A stretch of DNA of 64,000 bases from positions 3,342,744 through 3,406,743 of the forward strand of contig CAADRB010000008.1 in the NCBI GenBank assembly GCA_900708905.1, written 5' to 3'. Made by a program: the position numbers and the translations under genes. Source of the stretch: Hymenolepis diminuta (Eukaryota > Platyhelminthes > Cestoda > Cyclophyllidea > Hymenolepididae). The notes below the pieces were generated by a model. It made no database searches. It saw only the letters and a program-made list of their open reading frames with translations, and was not told where the DNA came from. This document shows positions 21,734 through 34,198 of the stretch, one piece after another; the first letter of the stretch is position 1; the number at the start of each line of letters is the position of its first letter.

Positions 21734-24700
21734 ATGGAACGCGCTGGTTCTATCACTCAGGACAAAGAAAGAGGTTTTGACTCACTCGTTCGTAAGATTA
21801 TGTCCTCAAGTAAGGTGGATGAGTGTTCCTCGCGGTATTTTATAAATTGCAGGCCTTCGCAGGTAAGCTCTGTTGTTTTATGTGCGAAATCTAGGATTGC
21901 ACAAGATGCCGAATTTACTTCGCAAGCATGAAAACACCAGTTGCAGGGGCTAACATTCTCTATGCAGATATTGAAATCGATCCCAATGCCACCTCAGTTC
22001 ACTGTATTCGTTCTTTCATACCACTCTTGCCCAGTGATGTCTTTCAAAACACTAGAAGTGGACCAAATTTTAATCTCGCAGAAAGTCTCTTGCGTGAACG
22101 GATGCGGTGCGGGACTTTCAATCCCTCGGATATTAAACTCGACTCTCAGTCGGGCACTTTTCTTATCTCCATGTTCGGGAAACTTTTTCAATTCACGGAT
22201 GATAATTGGCCTACTCCTTCAGCTCAGGTAAGACTCATTGGCAGTATGCTACTGCTTACCGATACTAAAGTGCTAATCAAGTCATTTCTCCTTTTTATAA
22301 CTTAGTCTACTTAAATCATAAATAAGTAGCCTATCACCTCCCTATTTTAGCCATCTGAATGCTCCCTGAATATTCTTGAGAGTGATGACACAGTAATCCA
22401 ACCAGTCGTGTGTCCCTCGAATACTAACCTTGTTGCCTATGTGACTGGAAATAATGTCGCAGTTGCTAATGCGCTCACTTCGAATTTCATTCACCTTACG
22501 GATGTTACAGATCCCAAAGGTATGTTTAGTTAAGCCCTTTTATGCGCTACAATCCGTTTTGAATTGCAATATTCGGACTGATTGCATTCAGTAGTAATAA
22601 CAAAGTGAATTCATCGTATCATAAATTTGTTAGTGTACAAGGTTGATTTACGGCATGCTTGTGAATGCCTACAATTCATATCCGAATAAATTATGAGATG
22701 GATATTCATTTTAGAACACTTCTAATTATTTTTATATCATTTTCATGTTATGCAGAGTGTAAATTTGGTTGAATATTTCATTCTTCCATTATCTTTTAAG
22801 AATAATAGGACCCTCAGTGATTCGCAAAGCCTTTGAAATAAGCAAGTAAAGAAGTAACATTCTAAAGGCCTTCTGATTAGGAAGGAATTTTCTGCCACCA
22901 CTCTACTAATTAACATTAGCCAGACTCACTGGATTGGAATAAAAGAATCTCGATCTCATAATCTCTGATTGGCCAGGCTTCGGGGATGTTTGCTACGTTA
23001 CGGATGCCCATTTAGTTTGGGTTTTGATTTTTTTGTATTCTATATCTGGACAGTCTATCATGGAGCAAGTGGGAACGCTTTGCTGACTAACTTGGGGAAA
23101 ATTTAACTCATTTTTCCTTATCCTTGGGAATTATTATTTCTTCTCCCTAGGTCCATTAGGAAATTTCACCAAATTATCGAACTTCTAGTTTTGTAACTCG
23201 GTCACAGAGAGTATATAACAAGAAGACAGAGATTTTGCCATAAATAGCAGCATTAGATGAGAATAAGGGATACGTTCGTCTCAATTTTGTGGGTAGAATT
23301 GAGTAAAGCGGAGGTTTATATACGGAAGTAAGAAAATTGAAAATATTCTATTAGAAACATTAGGGAATATCTAATTTTGAACTTAAATCTCTTTGAACGA
23401 AAATAGGTCATTACATCTCACGATTGATGCTTTTGTTGATGACCATATATTAAGCCAATGCTGATCGCGTTAATTTTATTTAGTTTAATTAGTAGAGTGA
23501 ATATCGAGAAGTTATTTGGAAAATTTGCAGTCCTAATTAAAGAGCAATATAACTTTCGATCGTAAAATAACATCAAGGCGCACCGATGCATATCTCGTGA
23601 ATATAATGGCTATTTTTATACCGATTAACGCTAGTCAACAAACTAATGCGAGTTTTTCAGATAGGTGGGACGAGTATTCTATAGAAGCTTATTAGGTTTT
23701 AATGCCTCCTTTCTATTCTTTTAACTGAACTAAGTTACGTTGACTCAGAAGGTCGAGGTCAGAGGAAAGACAATGTATTTAATTAAGATACTCAAAGCCA
23801 TTCGTCTATATTATGGACATCGATAAGAAGGCGACATCGGTAGGATTAGAGGGACTCAAGAATAATTCAGTCAAAGATTACATTGCTTTATAAAAGTGTA
23901 AATCCTCTTTCTTCAATATGCTGCAAGTTTATTTAATGGACGTCAAGCACACGTCGATAGCATGGTAGTCAACGCACATGTCTAAAAATTCAGAGGACGG
24001 TTATGGTATCCATCGATGCATTGCTAATAAAAGTTATAATTAACCGGTTACAATAGAGGAATAACGTGAAAAGTTTATCGGGGTCATCGATCGATTAGAT
24101 GGAATAAATCAAGTCACTCATATCACCAGATTGGTTTGGAGGTGGCAGACAAGCCACCTCCATTTATTAATTGGTAAAATAGATTCATACACAAAAAACT
24201 TCTTTGTCAGACGTCAGTCATGTCTCGTTGTCGGTGTCTCGGCTTGATAATCGACATCTGTTTAGGTATCTATGTACAACCACACAGTGGGACCGCCTTT
24301 GGACACTGTAGTAAAGATCTTATCGCCAGTCAATCATTTCTAATCTCTAGGTGATGATAGACATCTGCTGGCTAACAACAAATAGATTAGTAGAAACATG
24401 GCAATTTTTTTTTTCTTTTTGTAAGGGGGGTTCATGTATGTTATGTGAAACCTATTGCCCTTCGAAGGACTTGGAAAATTTTTCCCCATAGAGCATGGTC
24501 ATTGCCTACTCTCCTCCCTTTCACTGTAACACATAGTCCTTGGACGTCACGCCAGTCAAGCGCATTTCGTCCTCTCTCGCTCTCCTGTTGACCTTTACGT
24601 GTGCTTGAAATATTCTACTGAAATCGATGTACTTTCTCATCTTATAGTCTAGTGTTTATCTTTAGATACCTTTGAGGTATTTGGATACAATCTGATTATT

Positions 24701-27700
24701 ATTACCAATAGTAAAGTAGAAAAAATTGACACTTTTATCGCAGAGAAGTATCCAAACACGAAGGACAGCAGAAGTGGGAATCAGGTAAAAGATGGAAGTG
24801 AAAGAAAGGACACCAAAATATTCGTTAAGTTTGTACTTACTCACATATAAGTATTATTCTATCCTCCAAGTTCTTGAGTGTCAGTTCATATTTACTGAGT
24901 TCAGAGTTAACCTGATAGAAGTTATGGCCATCTCCATAAATTTGTCTTACCTGATACCCAAAGAACTGTCAATTGATATTTGCTAAGGGGTTTTTATATT
25001 CTATAATATTTTTTTTTGTATCCTCTGATTTAGAATTTCTCTTGACTACTTATCTCAGATGATATCTTTTTAATTGACACGTACTCTTTTTATTTTCTTT
25101 CTGCTTCAAAAACCTGGAATAGTCGTGTTAGTATGCCGAATCGTTTTTCTTTCGATGCACCTGAACGAAGTTCACAGTCCTTATTACTTGTGTATTGGTT
25201 AATCGGTTACTGATTATTCACGCTTGTGCCTGAGGATGCAGTGTAGCTAATTAAGCATCTAGTCAGCTCTGTAGTTACAACTTAATAATGCAACAACGCT
25301 GTCGTTAAGTTTTTCCTTCCTCCCTATCTAATAAGCCGCTAGAACGAAAGTGATCACTGGGGTATTACCAATAGGTGAAAAGAGATAGTTTCACAAAATA
25401 TGACATAGTTGTAGTAATGTTTTGCTCATTTAAAGAAATTCTACAAAGATATTATTTAGGTAATGAGGTGAATGCATTTGTTTGTTGTGCGTTTATGGAA
25501 TTTGCAGCTTTAATTCCGTGGGATAATCTCACAATATTTGTTTTTTAGAAATCAATAGTTTTAATGCAGCATTTAGTCCTAAGATTTCTTCTAAACTCCC
25601 AAAGATAATAAACTAATTCAGGGTTTGGGAAAATGGGGATAGGCGGGGTGGAAGATTAGAAGTCAGGAGAGTCTTAGGGGCTGGACAATAGCTAGAACAA
25701 AAGCGGTCACTGAGGATAGTTGCATTAGGTGGTAAGAACTGGTTCTCACTAAGTTAAGGTAAAAGCTAATGAAAGAAATAATGGATTTATCAGTTGAATG
25801 CACTCGGTAAACTTAGCTTCTAATAGTACTTCTGCTTCCGTCTACATATTTCTTCGTTAATAGAAAATATGACATAGGTTATAAATAAATAGATTAAGTC
25901 CAACGGAGTAAACACAAATTATGTAGTTACGTAAACGATTAACTTTATCGGGCATAAGCATAAAGGTTGAAGGTTATGTCAAGAGGTAAAATTCTTTTGG
26001 ACTTTTCTAGCCTCTAATCTTCCAGCTAATGGTTCACTATTATTAAAAAATGTATTGAAATATTCGAATTTAATCCTCTAATAGATTCCCAAGCCCTTTA
26101 GGTGAAGTATTCACAAAACTTGATTTGTGTAGAGAGGTATCCCGGAGTCGCATTCTACCGCGTCCTTTGTTGACCAGATTTAACCACTGCTGTCTGCTAT
26201 TTGCATCGTTGGATGTGTATCTCAATTATCGGGAGGTTGTCCAGGAGATCTACTGTTCAGATTTGGAGAATCTAGCTGAAGTGTCTCTTCTAACTTAATA
26301 TGATCTTTGCTAAGTGAAAAATTAGGAAGAATGGCTTGGATAAATTGAGAGTTGATCAATCGATCAATCGGTTGGATAAGTTCTCTAAATGGAAAACTGT
26401 AGCTACATAGTTTTTGGAATAAGGTAAAAAATCAAGGGCACAGGAACATAATGGTTCCTCTCCTATTTAAAAACACGCATTTTGCTGCCCCTTTCTTGAC
26501 TAGTGCTATTAATTTTTCGTTTACTGGACATACATTGGTGAATATTAAAAATAGGTGCCTGGGCATTTTCTTTCTGTCGATATTTTTTGAGGTATTCCCG
26601 TCCAGCCTTAACTAAATTTCAAAGGAACTCGATGATGTTATTTTTAATTAGCTTAGTGTCAATATTTATAGGCCTATTTGGGTTAATTAACGTTTTTCTG
26701 TTTTTAGTCTCTGCCGGTACGCCTGCCTTTGTAATTCAGGAAGAATTCAATCGTTACGTTGGTCTTTGGTGGTGTCCGAAGCTTAATTTAAATGGTAGGA
26801 CCCCTTTAGTTTGTACTAACTCCATTTAAGGTGAATATAGTTTAATCTATGAAAAAACCGATGCAAATGGAGTAGGCACTGTTAAGCTACCGAATTTCGA
26901 CTCTTGGAGTGAGGAGGTGGAAGAACATGCCTATCCCAAGCCTGGCAAGTGTAATTCTATTTTAATGCTAAAACAATTTATACTGAAATTAAGTATGTAT
27001 GCTTTATTTTTAGGCTCGAAAAATGCCACATCCGATCTGGTTTTGGTCACTTTTAGTGTGGACAGACAAACCTCTGAGGTGAATTTTTTTGTGCCGATTA
27101 ATAAGTTGGATTTTAGATTACTAATGTGAAATCGCATAACTTACCTTCCCCTCTGTTTAAAATGCTCCCGGAATATGAGTATCTTGTTCGCTGTGATTGG
27201 ACTAGTGATGGCAAATAGTAAGTTGTTGGAATTCGTTAACAAGTGCCGCTTTTCTCTAGCTTTTGGATGATTTTATCGAACCGACTGCAAACAAGAATGA
27301 GTCTTTTCTTGGTGTCCCCGCGGTCCTTCTATGAAAGCGAATGGATGCCGTTTATTCATTTGAGAGATGAAGAGGATATGGCATATTGGGTTGAGGTAGG
27401 TGATTTAATTGGTCTTTTAAGCCGCTCTTTACAGCTTCTTGTTTCTTTTTACTTATTGATTTGAAATACACTGGTGAAGAATTTAAATTTCTATTTATGT
27501 GTAACTCGTTATTTTTATAGCCTCAAAGTGGCCTCTTTTCTTCAAGAGTAGTACCTCAAATATTAGCTTTATGCGATTAGAATGGTAATTTATTGGCAAT
27601 TCATTTGCGCTATTGGCGCAGTGATCAGTGGGGATATTTGCAAAGTTGGAGATCATGGGCTCAATACTAGGAGAAGGGGAGTTTCTCTTCAAAGATCCCA

Positions 27701-30700
27701 GTTTTTATTGTCGAGGATGAGCGTCGGTAATGAGTTTGAAACTTATTAGCTCCCTACTCATTTGTTTTAGTGACATATTGTAATATGTACATATTTTTTT
27801 TAGGCTTGTGAACTTGATGAATCTACGATGAACTGATCTAGCCCTTTTTCTAATGAATAACGAAATGATTAACCCTATCTGCGTCGCCAACAAATTGTCG
27901 CTTTAGTTTTTTGAAGGTTAGCCATATATAGAAATAAGTAATGAGAGATTGGATCAGATTGGATTTTAAAAACGAAATTACATGCATAACGATAGTATAA
28001 CTTGTTTAATTGACGTTTCACAAAGCTCTGAATATGACTAGCAGACATAATTTCAACTGGGAAACTAGTGCTATATCCTGGATCATTAGAGGATGAAGCA
28101 GTGAAAATTAGACAATCTGATGAATCAGAAATTGAAATGAACCCGGAATTTAATTTTCTCTCTTTTTATGAACCCACGCCGTCGTCCTTTACTGAACTAC
28201 TTTGTCTCCGTGTTCAGATACTTTCCTGTGATTACAATTTTTTAAGTTATTTGCCTTATCATATGAAATAGCCAACAACATAACTGAAAATAAATGGCAA
28301 TGATTGACTAGAATGCATATTATTTTTCCTTAACACTCGTATGCTTTTATTTGATTGTGCTTATTTAATAGGTTCACGATTGCCTTCAATTCCTGGACAC
28401 CTCTTGTGAGACTCTCCGATATATCTGGATGAGCCGACGCACAGGATATTCCCATCTCTACATCTGTCATCAAATTATTCCTGAGAGCTCATCGTCGTCT
28501 GCTGCTTTACAACACGCTGAACTCGTCTCCGATCGCCCGCTAACCTATGGGGATTGGGATGTCCTAAGTGATCATGTAAGTTTGGTATTTACAACCTAAA
28601 TTGTGGTATTACTACTACTCAAACTTTGGTGAGTCCTGTTCATTAATCTTCTCTTCATATGCAACAAGCGTGTAATGAAGAAATTGGCCATGCTGCCATT
28701 TCTTATTTTTTTTGCGCTGCTACAACTCGGCAAAATTAATAAAAAATGTTTCCGTGAATATAATCTTTGGAACCAAACATTACTCTTTGAAGGTGGAAAA
28801 GATTGCCAAAACAACGAGAGGACAATACTTGACAGAGATCTCTTCATCTTTTTATACAATTCGTACCACTGATGTGACCTATTAAATTAAACGTCGTTAC
28901 AGACAATTACAGATTGTGTTTTCTAGCATTTATCATGGAGTTTTAATGAAGATAATCTAATTTAGGTAACTTTTCTCACCATTGTTTCGAATCAACTACC
29001 CTTCAGATTGCCACTTAATTGGTGTTCCGAGTAGTATTTAAGTAATTTGTTTCACTTTTTCATTTTCCCAGATATTTGTGGACCATGAACGCAATCTAAT
29101 TCTTTTCGAATCTCTCCAGGAAGACTCCCTGTATCTAAATGTGTAAGTCACTTAATTCCTTTATAATCTAATGAATCAGTTAATTGTACCATATTAAATA
29201 ATTAATTTTAATTTCCTGAAACTAGCTATGCCGTCAACTACAGCAAAACGGAACTCAAAATTCATCGATTGACCCTACCGCAAGTTTGGTTTCAGCTGCT
29301 TGGTCTCAAGTATCAGTCAGACACCGGTGGGGATAAACTCTATTTCTCCATTCTCCACTACGATGAATCCTCAGGTCTTTGTGCAATAGAAGCTTCTAGT
29401 CCTATCCTACTTCACGGACAAATGCTCTTCCGGCTGTCTGTTCAGGATGATGGAACGCCAGAACTTAAACCGATAGCTTTACTGGGGAGCATGTGTAAGT
29501 ACGAAATGATTTCAATTATTTTTTCGATAGACACTGTTTATTTTATTAGATTTCATAAGTTTTGGAAGTGCGCCGGTGATGCAGCGGTCAACGTACTCGT
29601 CTGAAAAGCCAAAGGTCATGAAATCAATGCCCATCTGGGCACTTACTGCGTTGTGAATGGCTAGTCGCATAGGTTAATCCTGGTCAACAAGAGCAGTCAG
29701 AGAAAGCAAGTTTGCCGTAAGAAGAGTTTCAGAATCTCTATCCAAGTCAAGTGTTGTGAATTCTGGAGGAAGAAAGAAAGGGTCTTGCATCTTGCATCTT
29801 TTTCATTATAACTTTGTTCAGAAAGTATTCAGTTTATGTATTAGGGTATTGATTAGTCAATTTGCTGGGCTATTAATAGCAGTGAGGAGACTTCATTCCC
29901 ATATGTGGGCGTGCAGCAACAGTAGTCGAAGAATCGATCACTCTAGCTAAAAACCCCGTTTACAGTATTTTTGTGGTGCAACTGACGTTGGTAAATTTGG
30001 AGGATCATTTGTTGTCGTTTCAGTCACTGGCTACTCGCCATTAGATATCGAACCCGCGACCTCTGACTTATTAAAATGCCGTCGGTGAATCCTTTTGGTG
30101 ATCAAAAAGTTGAGGAATGGGAAATTTCAGGTCAGTAAAACTAAGATCTTTGCTTTCACAATCCCGTCAGATCCTGTGCATGATGTCCTGCCGAAATCCC
30201 TTCAGGTTCCCACGGGCCCACATATGATGTCCTACACCTTTCAAGATGTTTCTGATACCGTGACTTATTATGGAATGCTCTTTACTCCACCACCTACAAC
30301 CAAACCTCCTCAAGGATTTCCAACCTTGCATTTTGTCTATGGCGGTCCTGGTGTTCAAATTGTCCGCGGTCTTTGCTCGAAAAGTTTGTGAGTGTTCCTA
30401 CTAGGTCTTTATAAGTGGTTTGACTGTTTTGAGATTTGAAATTTATCCTCTTCATTTCAGGTTCTTGAGGGCTCAGATCTACTGTCATTATGGATACGCA
30501 GTATTTCTATGTGATTGTCGAGGATCTTCAAATAGAGGTAGTAAATTTGCTGGTTACATCAAGTATAATATGGTATGTTAGTGTTAACGACTTAGTCTGT
30601 TCTTTCTTACCGTTCATAACATTTAGCTTTTTTCATTTGAAGGGATCAGTAGAGCTACCGGATCACATAATGTTTCTGCGTGAAGTAGCCAGACAAAGTG

Positions 30701-31366
30701 GTAACATTGATCTCAACCGAGTTGCAATCTACGGGAGCTCTTACGGTAGGTGGTAATAGTTACTGCTCATACTTACAGTTTTATAAGTAGTAGAACTGTA
30801 TAGGCGTTTTCTTTTAAGGAGGCTATTTATCTCTAATGGCTGCAGCTAAACATAGGTACGCTTACAAGGCTGCAGTAGCCATCTGTCCAGTTGTTAGCTG
30901 GCGACATTATGACACCGCTTATACGGAACGCTATCTTGGTCTTCCAAACGAAAATGATGATGTCTACAGGTTGGGCTATATGGAAACTCTATTTTACTAA
31001 ATTATTATAAGTAGATAATACTTTTGACTTTTTGCATACCTTTAGGAAGGCCGATGTCCTGACGTACATAGATGACTTCCCTGATTTCATACCATATTTA
31101 ATGATCGCCCATGGTGGAAAGGATGAGAATGTTCACTTCGCCCACACCGCAAATCTTATACAAGAATTAAATTCTCGTCGCAAACCCTACGAATTTAAAG
31201 TATGTGCCACATAATTAAATTTAAGTAGTTGGTTGTATACGTTATGCTTCCTACTTTCTTTTCCCGATTTTTTCAGTTCTACCCAACATCTAGGCATCGA
31301 ATTCGTGACGATGACCACTTGACTGCCTCAATTATTCAATTCCTTGATAGAGCTCTTCGTAATTGA
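21734..31366 (+). CDS. DPP8/9-like dipeptidyl peptidase (S9B serine protease), complete, 17 exons, 834 residues
   Basis: Exons: 21734-21862, 21895-22227, 22351-22519, 26708-26794, 26831-26944, 27014-27078, 27117-27217, 27260-27395, 28372-28575, 29072-29142, 29226-29494, 30171-30387, 30461-30572, 30643-30745, 30819-30969, 31046-31199 and 31277-31366. All phases agree and the length is close to human DPP8/9 (about 860-900). The enzyme removes Xaa-Pro dipeptides from peptide N-termini in the cytosol. Visible landmarks are the R-helix-like ESLLRERMRCGTF, the substrate-amine-binding pair in VIQEEFNRYVGLWW (Glu222, Glu223), and the alpha/beta-hydrolase end with YGGPGVQ, GSSYGG (Ser702), GGKDENVHF (Asp780) and SRHRIR (His812). 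The Ser-Asp and Asp-His spacings of 78 and 32 equal those of human DPP8. There is no signal peptide or membrane anchor, as expected for DPP8/9 rather than DPP4. The usual Trp before the nucleophile is Ser. Intron 5 uses a GC donor. Confidence 0.93.
22520..26707 (+). other. Large intron 3 of the DPP8/9-like gene
   Basis: This 4.2 kb intron holds a solo LTR (24017-24380) and otherwise AT-rich sequence without recognisable coding content. It starts GTATGT and ends in a T-rich tract plus TTTTTAG. Confidence 0.75.
24017..24380 (-). repeat. Solo LTR of the Gypsy-2 LTR family inside a DPP intron
   Basis: The plus strand begins TGCATTGCTAATAA and ends GCTAACAACA. It shares CAGTCATGTCTCG, TTTAGGTATCTATG, CTTATCGCCAGTCAATCATT and GACATCTGCTG with the 15292-15569 LTR. 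It also carries a perfect inverted repeat GGAGGTGGC/GCCACCTCC with a 6-base loop near 24130. There is no internal retrotransposon sequence beside it, and no clear target-site duplication was found. Confidence 0.65.
26945..27013 (+). other. GC-AG intron in the DPP8/9-like gene
   Basis: The reading frame and the conserved protein (YPKPG then SKNAT) require the exon to end at CCTG and the intron to begin GCAAGT, ending TTTTTAG. The GT six bases on would break the frame. GC donors with a strong AAGT match are the known minor exception to GT-AG. Confidence 0.75.
29571..29700 (+). repeat. tRNA-derived SINE-like repeat, copy A (DPP intron 11)
   Basis: The start resembles a tRNA: an A-box-like GATGCAGCGGTCAACG, an anticodon-arm-like CTCGTCTGAAAAGCC, then a B-box-like GGTCATGAAATCAATGCCC. 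The following tail (TTGTGAATGG...CTGGTCAACAAGA) is shared with 39091-39220, which makes it a dispersed repeat, not an isolated tRNA. Such SINEs are transcribed by RNA polymerase III and moved by LINE machinery. Confidence 0.6.
30025..30103 (-). repeat. Second tRNA-like segment in the same intron, opposite strand
   Basis: On the minus strand this reads ACCGACGGCATTTTAATAAG, then AGGTCGCGGGTTCGATATC, which contains an almost perfect RNA polymerase III B box (GGTTCGATATC). The acceptor-stem pairing expected of a working tRNA is not convincing. It is most likely the head of another SINE, with its tail running towards 29950. Confidence 0.5.
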
Positions 31367-33339
31367 GGGAAGAGATCTCGAATCTTTCACGCCACTTCCT
31401 CCTGGTCTCCTTAATTTAATTACCATTTGTACCTTCTGCCACTCTATTATCCCTTATCATCTATATGAAGATGCGCATTCTACCCGGCTTTGCATTAATA
31501 TTTATTTATTTAAGTTCGAAATGGCGCTTGTAGTAGCCATTATCATTCTTAACTGGGATTAGATGCTTTAGGATAAATCATAGCTACAGCTATACCATTT
31601 ATATAGTCTAGTCTATTTATTATTACCAAAATTATAGTATGGCTCAAAATTAGTGAAGGACAGGACATGCAACTCAAACTAAAGTGCATCTTCATCCCTT
31701 ATCACATGCGGTGAACCAAAATACGCACTATTTTCAATCATTTGAAGGGTTCCAAACACGGGAATAGCAAAATAGCGTCAGGCAGGAGGATAGTGGATAC
31801 GATTTGAAACTTCAAAGGAGACTAAATTCATTACAAGTTCGTATATATTAGGTCGTCCAATTTTAGCTCGGCTGCCAGTTTTCACCGCGTCATTATTCCA
31901 ACGTTTGAATTCCATGTTCTGATACTCAGGTCACTGACTGATTTCATCGAGTTCATCGGTAATTTTATCACGGGTCACCATAAGTCACATGCCCTAATGG
32001 ACTTAACAAATCAATAAAATCATCTAAATAGAAGAGTAGGTAGGTCTGCAGCCAATCGAACTGAAGTATTTTTCAACAGTTCTGCGGTCTTTGCCGGGAA
32101 TTAAATGTTCTGGCCTTTGACAAATTTCTAAAAAACCGTCGATAAATACGTGGATTTTGGCTTAAAAGCCATCCAACTTGGCAGCCCCTTGTCATAATTC
32201 CATCTAGTGCTGGTATACTTACTAACGGGGCACCTGATGATACTTCTTTTCAGTGAGTGATTGTTATGGCCTAAAGTCATTAATATCTAATGTAATACTC
32301 TCGCAGGCAAACTTTAATGTAGACTCCGCCTTTGATTGCTATGAGAAGTTTCCCGAGTACATTCACTTTTAAAGCTTATTTTAAGCCTCCAGATAGGAAG
32401 GAGAATTGGAAAAGAAGCTTAATTAAAGTTTGTCTAAGGTAGGTCGATCGACATGACAAGGAAGTCTTTATTTCGACAGGGGTGCCATATTAACCGAATT
32501 TTATTCCCGTCACTAAAAACGTACATCCCCATCTCAAGAAGGCTGCTAGTTGTATGCGAGAAAAAACTAATATTTTTTAACTATGGAGAGGATCTCGTTC
32601 CTCACACGCAGTGACCAATACGGCTTCTCAGTATCCAATTATGACAACTTCAAGTCTTATAAAGGACGGGAGAAGTAGAAGCACCAGTAGAATACCACCC
32701 TCAAAGTTTATATCACATTCGATTTTAACCGTAAAAAGGAATTTTGAATAATTCTAAGCTATGATTAACAGGCAACCACTGCTTCAGATGTTCTGGAGAC
32801 TGGTCGAGGGTAAAGAAGAATTTATTAAACAGCTACAATTAAAGTTGAGAGAAAAATAGAATAATACTAGGAACGAGAGAGAGCTCGAGAATTGAGCATC
32901 AGTACAGTCAGTATTGTAATCGACATGGCGTTGGACATTATAGGTGAAATCTGAGTTATCGTGAAAGAGGAGAGTACAAGTGGCTAATCAATATTCTCCA
33001 ACTGAAAGTAGTCCAGGTAAACGCAAAAATGTAAACGTGATTTTTCATCAAAATGAATTAAATTAATATTGCCTAATAATTCCAAGGAATATTTGGGCGA
33101 ATCCTTCAAATCAACACCATGTATTCTACTGAATTAAGTAGTAAAAAGTTAAAATTTGGAATTACAAGGATCGCATATCCCTAATTCGGATTTACAACTT
33201 GAAACCCTGCGTTCATGCACGTGAAATGTTTATGTTTAAGGCTTTCATGATATTTTTTCTTATGTTTATTTTATAAATTGATTTATCATAGTTTATTATA
33301 ATTTCTCAAAGGGATAGTAGAGTTAATATGCCCACGGCA
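31367..33339. other. Intergenic, no gene seen
   Basis: This stretch follows the DPP stop codon and contains only short unrelated open frames. I see no recognisable transposon protein until 33340. Confidence 0.4.
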
Positions 33340-34010
33340 AATCATTGACTCATCAACTAACTTGCTCGTTCAACAAGTTGGCCAGCCAGACCATTGAATT
33401 GAGGCGGAGTGAAAATGGGAGATATGGGAACAAAATGGGGAAATAAGTCCTCATATCCGGTAAAAGAGAGCTGACATTCCAGAATAAAATAATTTTTGAT
33501 ATGGGATGAGTCAGCAAATAACTGGCTAGAGGTGTTGATGATGGTGTCGGTTGTGGCAAATATGATAGATATAACTTCAGGCCACTTCGAATACGGATAC
33601 AGGTGGGAGATGGCTTCGATAGATCCAACAAGATAAAGACTAATGTGAGACTATGGAACTAAAATTTGGGAGCATACAATGGGAACCTGACGATAAGAGA
33701 GTACAGCCGTTTGTTTAACCTCACCTGCATTTTGTGCAGTTGTGTTTGATACTTTTGTATTTTCGTGAAAAACAGATTTAGCAAGATCCATTTGCGCGGG
33801 TTCATTGCATTAACCGTCTAAATGTGTTAATCGATTGAAAAGGCTCAACTTTTTGAGTGACATTCTTCTTTCTAAATTCTGGGTTCTTTCGGTACATTGT
33901 TTCCTTATGTGCTCATTTGTCACACAAGTTGCAAATATGAGACTTGTAAGGACAAAATGACTTTCCTCCAAATAACTCAGGGAGAACCAAGACAGTTTCG
34001 TCGAAGGCAA
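33340..34010 (-). mobile_element. Small degenerate Gypsy fragment (Gypsy-4): Gag finger joined to integrase
   Basis: On the minus strand a Gag-like finger (KSHICNLCDK followed by AHKET) lies near 33900-33960. Beyond a gap comes integrase-like sequence: YSKWPEVISIIFATT, matching the YSKWPEV block of Gypsy integrases, and QFNGLAGQLVERAS, resembling the SNGLAERFVDT block. Protease, RT and RNase H are absent and several frames are needed. It lies just beside the CsRn1-like element but has no visible LTRs. Confidence 0.55.
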
Positions 34011-34198
34011 AATTCGAAATTGCCCTTGGATGGTGAAACCTTTGAGCTATTCATTTTCATCCGTAACTAACCTCCTAACAACATTCTAACTTTTACATTA
34101 CCTGGGATACCAGCTAGACCAATTCATAAAATATTCTTACACTTTTCAAACCATCTGACCAGCCTCTGAGTCATAGTGAAATTCATTGTCTTGAGGAA

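Noticed and set aside
28068..28271. A 67-codon plus-strand frame in DPP intron 8
   Set aside because: Exon 8 joins exon 9 directly in phase and matches human DPP without a gap (YWVEVHD against VWINVHD), so no extra exon is needed.
30095..30170. Upstream start of the open frame containing DPP exon 12
   Set aside because: Exon 11 ends in phase 1, and only the acceptor at 30170 continues the conserved frame; the earlier codons are intron.
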